Below, piece after piece: positions 49,180-58,682 of a stretch of DNA of 64,000 bases. How positions within the stretch are numbered: the stretch's first letter is position 1; the number at the start of each line of letters is the position of its first letter. The stretch spans positions 1 through 64,000 of the forward strand of contig NZ_JACHCP010000011.1 in assembly GCF_014207185.1 (NCBI RefSeq), read 5' to 3'. Under the pieces are notes generated by a model. The model saw only the letters and a list, made by a program, of their open reading frames with translations. It ran no database searches and was not told where the DNA came from. The translations under genes and the position numbers were made by a program. Origin of the DNA: Rhodanobacter sp. A1T4. GTDB taxonomy: Bacteria > Pseudomonadota > Gammaproteobacteria > Xanthomonadales > Rhodanobacteraceae.

Positions 49180-51807
49180 ATGAAAACCTCCGAAATCCGC
49201 TCGACCTTTCTCGACTACTTTCGCTCCAAGGGTCATACCATCGTGCCGTCCAGCTCGCTGGTGCCAGCCAGTGACCCGACGCTGCTGTTCACCAACTCGG
49301 GCATGGTGCAGTTCAAGAACGTGTTTCTCGGCAGCGAAAAACCTGGTTACGTCCGGGCAGCGGACGTGCAGCGCTGCCTGCGTGCCGGCGGCAAGCACAA
49401 CGATCTGGATGCTGTGGGCTATACCGCGCGCCACCACACATTCTTCGAGATGCTGGGCAACTGGTCGTTCGGCGACTATTTCAAGCGCGACGCGATCCAT
49501 TACGCGTGGGAGCTACTGACCGGCGTGTTCAAACTGCCGGCCAACAAGCTGTGGGTCACTGTCTATCAAACCGACGACGAGGCCTTCGATATCTGGAACA
49601 CGCAGATCGGCGTACCGGCCGAGCGCATCGTGCGCATTGGTGACAACAAGGGCGCACCGTTCGCGTCGGACAACTTCTGGCAGATGGCCGACACCGGCCC
49701 GTGTGGTCCGTGCACGGAGATCTTTTTCGATCACGGCGCCGATATCGCCGGTGGCCCGCCCGGTTCGCCGGATGAAGACGGTGACCGCTACATCGAAATC
49801 TGGAACCTGGTGTTCATGCAATTCGATCGCGCGCCTGACGGCACGCTGAGCCCGCTGCCAGCGCCTTGTGTGGATACCGGCATGGGCCTGGAGCGTCTGG
49901 CCGCCGTGCTGCAGCACGTGCACTCCAACTACGAGATCGACCTGTTTGCGCATCTGATCGCTGAAGCCGGCAAATTCACCGGCACCAGCGACCTGGGCAA
50001 CAAGTCGTTGCGCGTGATCGCTGATCACATCCGTGCCTGTTCGTTCCTCATCGTCGATGGTGTGCTGCCGTCCAACGAAGGCCGTGGCTACGTGCTGCGC
50101 CGGATCATCCGTCGCGCGCTTCGCCATGGCTGGATGCTTGGCGTGCGTGGCGATTTCTTCTGGAAGATGGTGCAGCCGCTGGTCGAGGAAATGGGCGAGG
50201 CGTATCCCGAGCTTGCCGCGAAGCAGGCATTTGTCGAGGACGCCTTGCGTACCGAGGAACAGCGCTTTGGCGAAACGCTGGAACATGGCATGCGCGTGTT
50301 CGACGATGTGGCGGGTAAATCGGGCATAACCATCCCTGGCGCCGACGCGTTTCGTCTCTATGACACTTACGGTTTTCCCGTCGACCTCACCGCCGACATC
50401 GCGCGTGAGCGCGGCCTGGAAGTGGACATGGAGGGCTTCGACAAGGCCATGAACGAGCAGCGCGAGCGAGCCCGCGCTGCCGGTCGTTTCGAGGCCAAGG
50501 GGCTCATGCCGGCAGATCTGGCGAGTCTGCTGAAGCCCACGATCTTTCTCGGCTATGACGCTCTGTACAGTGAGGCCAGCAAGGTCGTCGGCATCGTCCG
50601 TGACGGCAAGCAGGTCAGCGAGCTTGGCGAGGGTGAGGAGGGCTTGCTGATTCTCGATCGCACACCGTTCTATGCCGAATCGGGCGGGCAGGTGGGGGAT
50701 ACCGGCGAGTTGATCAATGCCGCCGGCCGGCTCGATGTGCGCGATACGCTGAAGATGGGCGGCGTGTTCTTTGGTCACGCTGGCCGCTGGCACGGCGCGC
50801 AGCCGCTGCGTACCGGTGATGTGGTCGAGGCCAGCGTAAATGCGGCACGTCGTCAATCGATCGTGCTCAATCATTCGGCCACCCATCTGCTGCACGCGGC
50901 CTTGCGCAAGGTGCTGGGCGATCACGTCACCCAGAAAGGCTCGCTGGTCGCGGCTGAGCGGCTGCGTTTCGACTTCTCGCACTTCAAGCCGATGAGCCGC
51001 GAGGAGCTGGCTACGGTCGAGGCGATGGTGAATGCCGAAGTGCGCCGTAACGCCGCCGCCGAAATCCATAACATGGCTTACGATGAGGCAATCGAGTTTG
51101 GCGCCATGGCCCTGTTCGGCGAGAAATACGGCGCCGAAGTGCGCGTGTTGAAGATGGGCGATTTTTCCACCGAATTATGCGGCGGTACGCATGTCAGCCG
51201 CACCGGTGACATTGGCCTGTTCAAGATCGTCAGCGAGGCCGGCGTGGCTTCTGGCGTGCGTCGTATCGAAGCGGTGACTGGCGATGGCGCCTTGGCCTAC
51301 GTGACGGATGAAGAGCGTCGCCTCGGTGAACTGTCGCACCTGCTTTCGAGCAGCGGTGACGATGCGATCGAAAAATTGCGGCAGATCTTCGAGCGCCAGA
51401 AAAAGCTCGAGCGCGAGCTGGAGTCGTTGCGCAGCAAGTCGGCCGGCTCGGCCATCGCCGATCTTGCCGGTACGGCCCAGGACGTTGATGGCATCAAGGT
51501 CGTTGCGGCACGGCTGGAAGGTCTCGACGCCAAGTCGTTGCGCGATGGTGTCGATCAACTCAAGCAGCAACTCGGCGACTGCGTGGTGCTGCTGGCGGGC
51601 GCGGCCGATGGGCGCGTATCGCTGATCGCTGGTGTGCATGGCAAGGCGCTGGGCAGGATCAAGGCTGGTAGTGTCGTTGCCCATATCGCTGCACAGATTG
51701 ATGGTAAGGGCGGTGGTCGGCCGGACATGGCGCAAGGCGGCGGTTCGGATACACCCCAGTTGCCTGCACTCCTGGCCGCCTTGCCGGCGTGGATTTCGAG
51801 CCAGTAA
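49180..51807 (+). CDS. alaS: Alanine-tRNA ligase
   Basis: About 875 aa. Class II synthetase start [20 protein letters not shown], the aminoacylation domain ([15 protein letters not shown]; motif 2 region [19 protein letters not shown]), the editing domain with [20 protein letters not shown] and the zinc residues [12 protein letters not shown], then the C-terminal DHHA1 domain ([14 protein letters not shown]). An earlier in-frame ATG at 49162 adds six residues; neither has a strong ribosome-binding site. It follows recX closely, and csrA comes next. Confidence 0.96.
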   Translation: MKTSEIRSTFLDYFRSKGHTIVPSSSLVPASDPTLLFTNSGMVQFKNVFLGSEKPGYVRAADVQRCLRAGGKHNDLDAVGYTARHHTFFEMLGNWSFGDYFKRDAIHYAWELLTGVFKLPANKLWVTVYQTDDEAFDIWNTQIGVPAERIVRIGDNKGAPFASDNFWQMADTGPCGPCTEIFFDHGADIAGGPPGSPDEDGDRYIEIWNLVFMQFDRAPDGTLSPLPAPCVDTGMGLERLAAVLQHVHSNYEIDLFAHLIAEAGKFTGTSDLGNKSLRVIADHIRACSFLIVDGVLPSNEGRGYVLRRIIRRALRHGWMLGVRGDFFWKMVQPLVEEMGEAYPELAAKQAFVEDALRTEEQRFGETLEHGMRVFDDVAGKSGITIPGADAFRLYDTYGFPVDLTADIARERGLEVDMEGFDKAMNEQRERARAAGRFEAKGLMPADLASLLKPTIFLGYDALYSEASKVVGIVRDGKQVSELGEGEEGLLILDRTPFYAESGGQVGDTGELINAAGRLDVRDTLKMGGVFFGHAGRWHGAQPLRTGDVVEASVNAARRQSIVLNHSATHLLHAALRKVLGDHVTQKGSLVAAERLRFDFSHFKPMSREELATVEAMVNAEVRRNAAAEIHNMAYDEAIEFGAMALFGEKYGAEVRVLKMGDFSTELCGGTHVSRTGDIGLFKIVSEAGVASGVRRIEAVTGDGALAYVTDEERRLGELSHLLSSSGDDAIEKLRQIFERQKKLERELESLRSKSAGSAIADLAGTAQDVDGIKVVAARLEGLDAKSLRDGVDQLKQQLGDCVVLLAGAADGRVSLIAGVHGKALGRIKAGSVVAHIAAQIDGKGGGRPDMAQGGGSDTPQLPALLAALPAWISSQ

Positions 51808-52003
51808 GTCGGCGCTGAGTTGCGGCGTGCCGCGCCCCTTGTCATCGTTCGGACGCATTGCGCGGGGGGGCGGCGCTCGGCTAGTATCAACGTAATGTGT
51901 ACGCTGCCGGGGCAACGGTGGAGTCACCAGTCATGACAGCTAACCAGTGTCAGGGCTGTGAGCCGGGAAGGCGGAAGGGCCTTCGATGGATCAATCGTCG
52001 AAC

Positions 52004-52047
52004 TGTGGATGGATGGAGGCTCAGGGGTGAGGCGCCCTCAATCCACA
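52004..52047 (+). promoter_or_regulatory. Structured csrA leader with GGA motifs
   Basis: TGTGGAT (52004-52010) can pair with ATCCACA (52041-52047), exposing or enclosing several GGA triplets (GGATGGATGGAGG). Another GGA lies near the start codon (TATGGAG). CsrA proteins bind GGA motifs and often repress their own mRNA, so autoregulation is a reasonable reading, not a demonstration. Confidence 0.4.
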
Positions 52048-52080
52048 GGCCCATGACCAAACATTTATGGAGTTACAACC

Positions 52081-52284
52081 ATGTTGATTCTGACCCGCAG
52101 GGTCGGCGAAACCCTGATGATCGGCGACGAGGTGACCGTCACCGTTCTGGGCGTCAAGGGCAATCAGGTGCGCATAGGCATCAATGCCCCCAAGACCGTC
52201 GCAGTGCATCGCGAAGAAATCTATCAGCGCATCAAAGGCGAAAACGGTACAGATAGCGCATCTGACGAAGCCGCCGAGAGCTGA
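52081..52284 (+). CDS. csrA: Carbon storage regulator CsrA
   Basis: A 67-aa RNA-binding global regulator, [20 protein letters not shown] at the start with the RNA-binding residue Arg6-7 region, and [13 protein letters not shown] at the C-terminal RNA-contact end. It represses translation of target mRNAs carrying GGA in hairpin loops. The alaS-csrA-tRNA-Ser order is conserved in gammaproteobacteria. The C-terminal tail ([15 protein letters not shown]) is acidic. Confidence 0.97.
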   Translation: MLILTRRVGETLMIGDEVTVTVLGVKGNQVRIGINAPKTVAVHREEIYQRIKGENGTDSASDEAAES

Positions 52285-52288
52285 TTGA

Positions 52289-52311
52289 CGATCAAGGCTT
52301 TACCTTGATCG
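52289..52311 (+). terminator. Hairpin after csrA
   Basis: CGATCAAGG and CCTTGATCG form a perfect 9-bp stem with a five-base loop just after the csrA stop. There is no T-run, so it may be a processing or attenuating hairpin rather than a full terminator. Confidence 0.45.
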
Positions 52312-52357
52312 CACCGATCGGTATCCTTGCCGGCTCTGCAGCAATGCGGAGAAATTT

Positions 52358-52450
52358 GGAGAGATGCCCGAGTGGCCGAAGGGGCTCCCCTGCTAAGGGA
52401 GTATAGGGTCAAAAGCCTTATCGAGGGTTCGAATCCCTCTCTCTCCGCCA
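52358..52450 (+). tRNA. tRNA-Ser(GCT)
   Basis: 93 nt from GGAGAGATGCCCGAG to the encoded CCA. The acceptor arms GGAGAGA/TCTCTCC pair, the anticodon loop reads CTGCTAA with anticodon GCT, a long variable arm is present, and the T-loop is GGTTCGAATCC. This is a frequent integration site for mobile elements in this lineage, and island-type genes follow. Confidence 0.97.
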
Positions 52451-52461
52451 GATATGCAACT

Positions 52462-52487
52462 AAGCCCCTGAAATATGGGGCTTTTTT
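52462..52487 (+). terminator. Terminator after tRNA-Ser
   Basis: AAGCCCC and GGGGCTT form a 7-bp stem followed by six T, a typical intrinsic terminator, 11 bases after the tRNA. Confidence 0.85.
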
Positions 52488-52566
52488 GTGGGAGAAATTT
52501 ATCTACCCATGAATCTACCCACAATGAACATGACCCTTGGGGTGTGTCGTAGCTGGGTTGGTGAAG

Positions 52567-52812
52567 CCTCCAGTCGGGCGAGTAAAAGGAGATGAAGCCG
52601 CTGCGGGAGGTATGGCGCTCAGCGGCTACCTGGTCGAGTGACGTCGTCGAGGTTGCGCGCCTGAGACGCGGTATCTCTTCCCGGGGCAGTTCGATGAACA
52701 GGCGATCCGTCTCGAAGTTGTAAAACCCCGGGGAATCCAGCGACTCAAAGCGAGCCAGCTGGATCCCGACCTCGTCACAGTAGGACTGCGCGAGCTCTTT
52801 TGCATAGGCTAG
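52567..52812 (-). pseudogene. Remnant of a phage/island hypothetical gene
   Basis: The minus strand reads YAKELAQSYCDEVGIQLARF, then SLDSPGFYNFETDRLFIELP and, further on, AERHTSRSGFISFYSPDW. The combination FYNF-TDR and TSR-GFISFYS is familiar from hypothetical proteins of phages and islands. The reading frame continues at both ends into unrelated sequence, including the antisense of tRNA-Ser, and has no start of its own. So only an internal segment survives. Confidence 0.5.
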
Positions 52813-52879
52813 GTGGACGGCGTGCCAGTGGCAGGTATCTCTGACCCGATCGGTGAGACCGGGATTCATATCCCCTTGG

Positions 52880-53136
52880 TCGTTGGAGATGGCATGCTCT
52901 CGCACATCGACTTGCCGGCCCTTGGCACGACCTTTCCCATGCCGGTCTTCATCATCCAAGGCAAAGAAGACCTCCTCACCATGCCGACCGTGACCAAGGC
53001 ATACTTCGACCGCATCAAAGCGCCGACCAAGAAATACATTCTGCTCGACAAGGTCGGCCACGACCCCAATCCGCTCATGGTCGATGCACAGTTCCAGGTG
53101 CTGAAGACGCAGATCGCGCCGCTGGTTCACGATTAG
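52880..53136 (+). pseudogene. 3' fragment of an alpha/beta hydrolase (prolyl aminopeptidase-like)
   Basis: The translated tail IDLPALGTTFPMPVFIIQGK and EDLLTMPTVTKAYFDRIKAP, then LLDKVGHDPNPLMVDAQF, matches the last third of alpha/beta hydrolases, holding the acid (ED) and His (GHD) of the triad. The nucleophile-bearing N-terminal two thirds are missing. Upstream, the same DNA is occupied by the antiparallel phage-type remnant, so the gene was truncated by the island's arrival or a deletion. Confidence 0.6.
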
Positions 53137-53386
53137 AGCGAACGAGTTCAGAGCCATAGCTAGAGCTGGCGCTGGATACTCCCTTGCTTAAGCGGACAGC
53201 CGAGTCTTCTTTGGGTCGACATGCGACCTTCAGTCGGATGGTCCGTTGGTTGGCGATGCCGGTCAAGTTGTGTTGCGCGCTTGGTCAGTTGTGCCTGCAA
53301 TGATTGGTTAACAAGCTGGCAATCTGCGGTCTGGGAGTTGCTAGTTATCTCGTTCAGCCCATGGCTTAGCCAGCACGTTCTTTTAC

Positions 53387-54865
53387 TCAGAGCACAAAGT
53401 TGTTGATGTGCCCAAAGTAACGCGGGTTGCAGAGGATCTCAACGGATTTCCCGTCTCGGACAATCCAGATTTTGTCTTGATTCTTCAGGCGTCGAAGCGC
53501 TGCATCCACACGGCCAGGGGATTTTCGCTCGGGGTATGGACCGCATCGCTGAAGTTCGGAGAGATTGTATTTTGCAACATCTTCGCGCTCCAGGTCCGTA
53601 CGCTTACCGATGCGATCCCTAAACCAATGATCAAAGCGGGTCGCATCTGCTTGGTCTTGGGGCACCGGCACCGGTGGCGGCCTACAGAAAATGAGTTGAT
53701 ACTCGGCAATAAAATATTCGAGTACCTGATCAGCATTTTCAGCGTCTTCCAACGAAATTTCTAGTGTGTCTTCTCTGAGATAAGCGAATAGCGCAGCCAA
53801 TCTAGCCATGTTGTCGGCAAGCTTTGACGCAACAGCTTTCATGTCACTAAATTCACCCAAGTCGCTGCAACCCGCCTCGATGTTGTTGAAGTAAATGATC
53901 CAGTACTTTTCGGCGTCGGGGCTAAATTTCAGAGTTTTACGCTCGAATCCGCCGTCGGTCACGGCTTTCCAGTTTTCAATCAAAACATGCAAGAGACGCT
54001 CATCGAACTCTTTCATGCCGTTGAAGTAGGGGAAACCCATATCAATGTAGCGGGTGCCCTGTGTCGAAGGGGGGTTACAAAATAACGGTCGTGCAAAGAG
54101 GCCCAACCCCAAGGCCTGCTCGCCCTTTTTGCGCATGAATTTCTCAAACGCACTAGCCTGAAGCATGACCATGATCGTCATGCTTGTTTGACTGATCGGT
54201 TCATCCCCGTAATCGGCTTCGTCGTCGACGCGGTCTGCTTTCAAAGGAGCTCCATCCCAGGCCTCAGTGAGTAGCGACAAATCTTGGAATGCTCGGCCAT
54301 TTACCGGCTTCTCTCCTTCGCCAGCAATGATTCCTACAGATGGCCACTCTTTCACTGCTTTTGCCAGCCTCTCCGGGCTAACATCTTTGAATCGCATTTC
54401 GGGGACGAAAGGTCTGGGGATCTGCTTCTTAAAGTGCTCTTCGAGCTTCTCCTGCAATGATTCGGTCGGCGCCCCTTTTTTTGCGGCGACCTTTATTTCG
54501 TCGGTAATGGATTTTAGTTTAATTTTCCATACAACTTCGGCTGCCTTGCCGGCCTCCTTTTGCTCGGATGTTTTTTTGCGAACAAAACGGATAAATGTCT
54601 CGTGAACCGCAAAAGCCCCATCGATAAGTGCCGACTTACGCTCGCCTGATTCAGCGATCGCAAATATGAACAAGCCAACGGAGGATGGCTTGCATTTATA
54701 CCGCTGCACGTTGATGTGTCCCGCAAAGGCCAGCGATAAAGAACCAAGAAGGGCAGCAAAACACAATTCGATAGGCACTTTAGTCTTTTCTTGCAAATCG
54801 AGTAAGGCGTCTCTCAGGATCAGTGGCAACGCATTGATCGGAAATTGTCGTGCGGAGCGGTACAT
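53387..54865 (-). CDS. DUF3987 (YfjI-like) replication/helicase-type protein of the island
   Basis: A 492-aa protein of the DUF3987 group found in prophages and integrative elements, a P-loop primase/helicase-like ATPase. The N-terminal region has PIELCFAALLGSLSLAFAGH and the Walker-A-like FAIAESGERKSALIDG; a charged Lys/Glu segment follows, then the conserved GEGEKPVNGRAFQDLSLLTE and LGLGLFARPLFCNPPSTQGT. The C-terminus looks like a winged-helix segment (GRVDAALRRLKNQDKIWIVR). Base composition is lower in GC than the core genes. It is likely part of the element's replication module. Confidence 0.75.
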   Translation of the reverse strand: MYRSARQFPINALPLILRDALLDLQEKTKVPIELCFAALLGSLSLAFAGHINVQRYKCKPSSVGLFIFAIAESGERKSALIDGAFAVHETFIRFVRKKTSEQKEAGKAAEVVWKIKLKSITDEIKVAAKKGAPTESLQEKLEEHFKKQIPRPFVPEMRFKDVSPERLAKAVKEWPSVGIIAGEGEKPVNGRAFQDLSLLTEAWDGAPLKADRVDDEADYGDEPISQTSMTIMVMLQASAFEKFMRKKGEQALGLGLFARPLFCNPPSTQGTRYIDMGFPYFNGMKEFDERLLHVLIENWKAVTDGGFERKTLKFSPDAEKYWIIYFNNIEAGCSDLGEFSDMKAVASKLADNMARLAALFAYLREDTLEISLEDAENADQVLEYFIAEYQLIFCRPPPVPVPQDQADATRFDHWFRDRIGKRTDLEREDVAKYNLSELQRCGPYPERKSPGRVDAALRRLKNQDKIWIVRDGKSVEILCNPRYFGHINNFVL

Positions 54866-55370
54866 GAATATCTCTAAGATGGATTATTTTAATTATTTAT
54901 AAATTTGCTTCAAACAGGTTGGTAAACTTTCAATCCATGGATTGAAGGTCTCATTCGAACGTTGCAAATGTATTATTTCATCAAATTTAATGGTCTGCCA
55001 GATTTTATTATTTTAAAAATCGTACGATAAGGTTATTAATCGGTCGTTATCAGACATCTAAAGACGAAATGGGACAATGAAAATAATTAGCGAACTGGCA
55101 CATTTTGGCCCGCTGCCAATGAGCAACGCGCAGCACGTGTTGGCGTCCGAAGTGGCATGGGGAGAGAACGCGCGTCAGACAAGCAAGATGACTCAAATCG
55201 TAGCGATGGTGGGGTGCCCGCTGTTTGGGTACCCGCAGTTTAGGCAGCGGGCAGAGGCGAACATGGAGGAATGTGGCGTGCGCCAACTTATCCCGCACGG
55301 TCGCCTTCACTGCGGGAATGCGCATAACGCGGCCGAGGGCCATCGGCAATTGATGCACGCCTTGCCAGTG

Positions 55371-55420
55371 TTGCGACGATTGCGAAGTTGCGACGATTAG
55401 CAAGTTCGCAATCGTCGCAA
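55371..55420. repeat. 16-bp inverted repeat with a third internal copy
   Basis: TTGCGACGATTGCGAA (55371-55386) is the exact complement of TTCGCAATCGTCGCAA (55405-55420). The 18-base loop itself contains another direct copy of GTTGCGACGATT. Three copies of one 12-mer in 50 bases look like iterons or a regulator array. Confidence 0.8.
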
Positions 55421-55829
55421 ACGCTTCCACCGACGGTATTTGTCGAATCTCGTGGAATTCGAGATTGCGCTTTTGATCGTCAAGGGCTGTGGGCTGGCCT
55501 CTCGGGGTCTTGGGCCTGCCCGTTATCTCGTGCTGCCAAAGCCTGCTTCACACCTTTAGACGATCATGGGCACGCGACTGACAGCGCGTGCCGTGGGCTC
55601 AACAATTGCTCGATGAACACTCGAGCCATGCGCAGTCTTCGATGAAGGTATGGAGCGCTTTAGGTGTCGTAGAACCTAGCGGCTGTTGACCGCGCTGGTG
55701 GCACGTACACGATGATTTGGTGGCCAGACCCGGTCGTCCTCAAAGGGCCGGGAAACGCGGCGAGGCATGCGTTGCAGCCTGAACATTGGTTTAGAGCTGC
55801 GGCCGCTGAGCTCTGTTCTTTTTAATCAT

Positions 55830-55862
55830 TTCCCTAGGAAATGAAATCCAATTCCTAGGGAA
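55830..55862. promoter_or_regulatory. Palindromic operator candidate upstream of the AlpA-like gene
   Basis: TTCCCTAGGAA (55830-55840) and TTCCTAGGGAA (55852-55862) are exact complements with 11 bases between; each half is itself nearly palindromic around CCTAGG. It lies 65 bases before the AlpA-like gene and could bind that protein or an element repressor. Confidence 0.6.
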
Positions 55863-55927
55863 CGCAATTCTCAACGATTGCGGCGTCGCCTAGATTCGGT
55901 CGCACCCCAACCAGAAGGACCGCGCCA

Positions 55928-56173
55928 ATGTGCGATTGCAACTGTTGCAAGAAAGGCAAAGATAAGTACTACACCGTGGAACGCTTGGCTGACTATCTCG
56001 ACATTGGTGTTTCGACGATCCATGACTATGTCAACCAGGCAGGCCCTCACCACCTGCCGGATTTTCCGAAGAAGGTTCTAGTGGGTATCAAAGCAGTGCG
56101 CTTCGACCCGGTTGACGTCGAAGAATACCTGCGTAAGCAGAAGGAAAAAGGGTTGCCGAAAGGGCGTCTTTGA
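55928..56173 (+). CDS. AlpA/MerR-type helix-turn-helix protein (excisionase-like)
   Basis: An 81-aa protein. After a cysteine-rich start (MCDCNCCKKGKDK) it has YYTVERLADYLDIGVSTIHD, a MerR/AlpA-type helix-turn-helix, and a C-terminal FDPVDVEEYLRKQKEKG, typical of AlpA-family regulators and excisionases of P4-like elements. Such proteins activate the integrase or promote excision. Four cysteines at the N-terminus (CDCNCC) are unusual and may bind a metal. Confidence 0.7.
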   Translation: MCDCNCCKKGKDKYYTVERLADYLDIGVSTIHDYVNQAGPHHLPDFPKKVLVGIKAVRFDPVDVEEYLRKQKEKGLPKGRL

Positions 56174-56680
56174 TCCGCCGTCTCCGCGATGAACCAAGAA
56201 TGTGGAAAGCGCTAACCCGACAGGTGTCGGAACTGACGATACCGCCGTTCTACCGGAGGATTAATCGGTAACAGCATGGCTTTCAGGGTCTGCCTTTCAG
56301 GTTTAACCATGGTTACAGGCATTTGAGACAGCGGTAGTGGCGTAAATGTTATGGGGAGAGGGACTGTCCCTACGCGATACACGTGTAAATAATTTATTGA
56401 TTGACATCATGTTGTGTCGAGGCGCCTCGATCGCATGCTTCAAAGCAATCAGTGCAACCAATGATGCGCAACCCACCATGACCCATGGCTCAACGTTCGT
56501 CTACGTCAGTAGATCGAGCGCTTGGTGCATCTTCGCGTTCGCGCAACGAACGCTTTAACCGGCAAGCAGAGAGGGGGAGAGTCGTGTAGCCCTAGCGCCG
56601 CGGCAACGGAAAGTTCGCCTCCAGAGCCTCAGAACTTCTTTTTGACCACCTAGGCCACCTACGGCACAGAGGTAATGATC
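56174..56680. other. Intergenic region with small palindromes
   Basis: About 500 bases without a supported gene between the AlpA-like and Gp2-like genes. Two short perfect palindromes are present: TAACCATGGTTA (56304-56315) and AGGGACTGTCCCT (56357-56369), plus an AT-rich patch at 56385-56405 that could be a promoter. A 70-codon ORF (56346-56558) has no ribosome-binding site. Confidence 0.4.
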
Positions 56681-57784
56681 ATGTACGACAGTATTGAAGA
56701 GACTGACTACGCCTTAAGGAATTCAGCGGGTGGACCGGTGATCGTGTCACCGGATAGGCGTAATCAAACATCGTGGCAAGGATTCACGGACGAGTTCGAC
56801 GTAGTAGGGGCCGGAACCCTGATCGATACCTGTATGGAAGATGTCATCTACTCAAAGGGAGATTTGTATTACGTAAAGCCCCATCCGGCGCACGGGTCGC
56901 TCTGGGCGTTCGCCAAACCGCTGGGTAAGCAACTCTTACGTCGCGTCAGCGACATACAGCGTGCGCATGCGCATTACCCATTGCACACCTTCAATCCGTA
57001 CTTCCAGATGCTTGACCGAAATACGTCGGAGATCGGCCAGTGGGAGCTGCCGGAAGAGGGCAACCTGTTGAATCGCGTAGACCGCTATAACGAGGCCGTC
57101 CGGCGGATCCGCCAAGAAGGCAATGCCAAGGATTTCAGGTATTGGCTGCGGAGCCACAAACGGCGCTCAGCAGATAACCTAGTCAGTGTCTGTGAATACT
57201 TTCGGGAGGTGTTCGCCGTGTATTCAAAAATCCTAGTTCTTCGTATTGAGTTGAACTTTCTGGAGCAGTGGCGACTCCCGGGTACCGAGGACTGCGTGAC
57301 CTATGCTGAGGTGAAGGAATACCGGGAGCGGTTCCTACGTGACCTGCGTAGAACATTGCCGGTTCACTACGTCGGGTATGTGTGGAAGCTGGAGTACTCC
57401 GTGCTCTCAGGCTTCCATGTGCACGTCATGATCCTGTTGGACGGACAGAAGGCCCGTCAGGATGTTGTCTACGCTGGAATCATAGGCGACCACTGGAGCA
57501 ACGTCGTCACGGCAGGGAAGGGCTTCAGCTTTAACTGCAATCGCGATAAGCGGGCTTACAAGCGGCTTGGCATCGGTCTGGTTTGCCATGACGACTGGTT
57601 CATGCGCGGCAACATGGAGTACGCCGCGAGCTATTTAATAAAACCTGATATGTATATTGAACTGGTGATGCCAGACGGTGACAGGACGTTCGGAAAGGGT
57701 AACGCACCGGTTCAACTGGCTAATCGGCTCGGCAGGCCTAGGAACGAGGTCTTATTGAGCAAGAATGATCGAGCGAAGCCATAG
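56681..57784 (+). CDS. Inovirus Gp2 / YagK-YfjJ-type protein (Rep-like)
   Basis: About 367 aa. The C-terminal half matches the inovirus-type Gp2 (YagK/YfjJ) family seen in filamentous phages and P4-like islands: ILVLRIELNFLEQW, LPVHYVGYVWKLEYSVLSGF and the HUH-like HVHVMILLDG, then GNMEYAASYLIKPDMYI. The His-hydrophobic-His motif and the following Tyr-containing helices resemble rolling-circle replication proteins, so it may nick an element origin. The N-terminal third is not recognised. AGAGG is seven or eight bases before ATG 56681; the ATG at 56675 is too close to it. Confidence 0.75.
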   Translation: MYDSIEETDYALRNSAGGPVIVSPDRRNQTSWQGFTDEFDVVGAGTLIDTCMEDVIYSKGDLYYVKPHPAHGSLWAFAKPLGKQLLRRVSDIQRAHAHYPLHTFNPYFQMLDRNTSEIGQWELPEEGNLLNRVDRYNEAVRRIRQEGNAKDFRYWLRSHKRRSADNLVSVCEYFREVFAVYSKILVLRIELNFLEQWRLPGTEDCVTYAEVKEYRERFLRDLRRTLPVHYVGYVWKLEYSVLSGFHVHVMILLDGQKARQDVVYAGIIGDHWSNVVTAGKGFSFNCNRDKRAYKRLGIGLVCHDDWFMRGNMEYAASYLIKPDMYIELVMPDGDRTFGKGNAPVQLANRLGRPRNEVLLSKNDRAKP

Positions 57785-57848
57785 ATCCGATCAGATTTAA
57801 TTTGGGTTGCATTGAAGGGAAGTATTTGTATTTTACAGCCATAGACGA

Positions 57849-58682
57849 CTAGATCGGCTTGGTTCCCTTTACGTCATTAGCGATCTTGTTGATTTCTCCA
57901 GACGTAAACCATTTATCGATTGTAACCCTCAATTTCTCTGCATCGCGATTAATGCCCTTTTGGCTTGTTCCAATGTATTTTCTAAGGGACTCACTTTCGC
58001 AGTATGAATATAATTCGTCTTTAATCGCATCTAGCACGATGAATTTACTATTGCGCGGGTTATTAGAAAAGTAGCTAAAGATTAACTTCTTCGCATGTAC
58101 CTTGGCACGGTTGGCCTGATTTTTGTTTTCCTGCATGGCTCCCTGAGTACGATGGTAGATGGTCGGAATATGCAGGCGCATCGCGATTCCCGTAGCAATG
58201 CCGCGGTACCGTTCCGCTTCTCCCCAGGCGAGCCAGGCATCGTCGTAGTTTGCTGTCTTTAACCCATTTTTCTTGGCTTGTAGGCAATACGCTATGGAAA
58301 TCGCAATCGGCTTAGAGATATCTCCGCTGTTCATTTGTGCAGGGTCGGATGCCTTCCAGTCGTTGGCAAGGTCCTTGGCTGTATTGCCCGTTTCCAGGTA
58401 CTTCTGGACACTATCTTCAATACTCTTAAATTCCTTCTCGGCGTCTGGACGCAAAGTGTCAGGGTACGAGCCAAATAAATTCGAGCCAGGGACTTTTGCT
58501 AGCGTGTTGCCGCGCATTTTGTTCTGACGTAGACCTAGATCCAGCGTGTTGATCAACATTTTCTGCGTCAGTTGGATGGCGTCTCGAAGTTTTGGAGAGC
58601 CAGTGAACTGGATGAATGGTGCATCAGTTGGCATCACAGAAAGAGTTCCTTGTGGTTTGAGCTCGTGTACCTCGAATTGCAT
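57849..58682 (-). CDS. Island protein of unknown function
   Basis: A 277-aa, mostly helical, charged protein without membrane segments or cysteine pairs. Notable segments are WLAWGEAERYRGIATGIAMR in the middle and, near the end, KKLIFSYFSNNPRNSKFIVL and SLRKYIGTSQKGINRDAEKL, which resemble a winged-helix DNA-binding region. I do not recognise the family. It converges with the Gp2-like gene (64 bases apart), and its DNA is markedly more AT-rich than the core genome. It may be a regulator or replication accessory protein of the element. Confidence 0.65.
   Translation of the reverse strand: MQFEVHELKPQGTLSVMPTDAPFIQFTGSPKLRDAIQLTQKMLINTLDLGLRQNKMRGNTLAKVPGSNLFGSYPDTLRPDAEKEFKSIEDSVQKYLETGNTAKDLANDWKASDPAQMNSGDISKPIAISIAYCLQAKKNGLKTANYDDAWLAWGEAERYRGIATGIAMRLHIPTIYHRTQGAMQENKNQANRAKVHAKKLIFSYFSNNPRNSKFIVLDAIKDELYSYCESESLRKYIGTSQKGINRDAEKLRVTIDKWFTSGEINKIANDVKGTKPI

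Larger units (their letters stand above)
54866..55927. other. Gene-poor regulatory or replication region of the island
   Basis: About 1.06 kb without a convincing gene. The left part (54866-55070) is very AT-rich; the middle is GC-rich with overlapping frames of 107 codons (+) and 126 codons (-) that lack ribosome-binding sites and recognisable domains. It contains the repeat cluster 55371-55420 and the palindrome 55830-55862. Together with the flanking DUF3987 and AlpA-like genes, this is the natural place for an element origin or switch region. Confidence 0.45.

Noticed and set aside
49513-51069. 518-codon minus ORF opposite alaS
   Set aside because: Antisense of alaS without any family motif.
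52393-53157. Continuous 254-codon minus ORF ending in GGERGIRTLDKAF
   Set aside because: The last part is the antisense of tRNA-Ser, a well-known spurious translation; only the internal phage-like segment was kept as a remnant.
55050-55430. Overlapping 126-codon (-) and 107-codon (+) ORFs
   Set aside because: No ribosome-binding site, no domain, and mutually exclusive frames in a repeat-bearing region.
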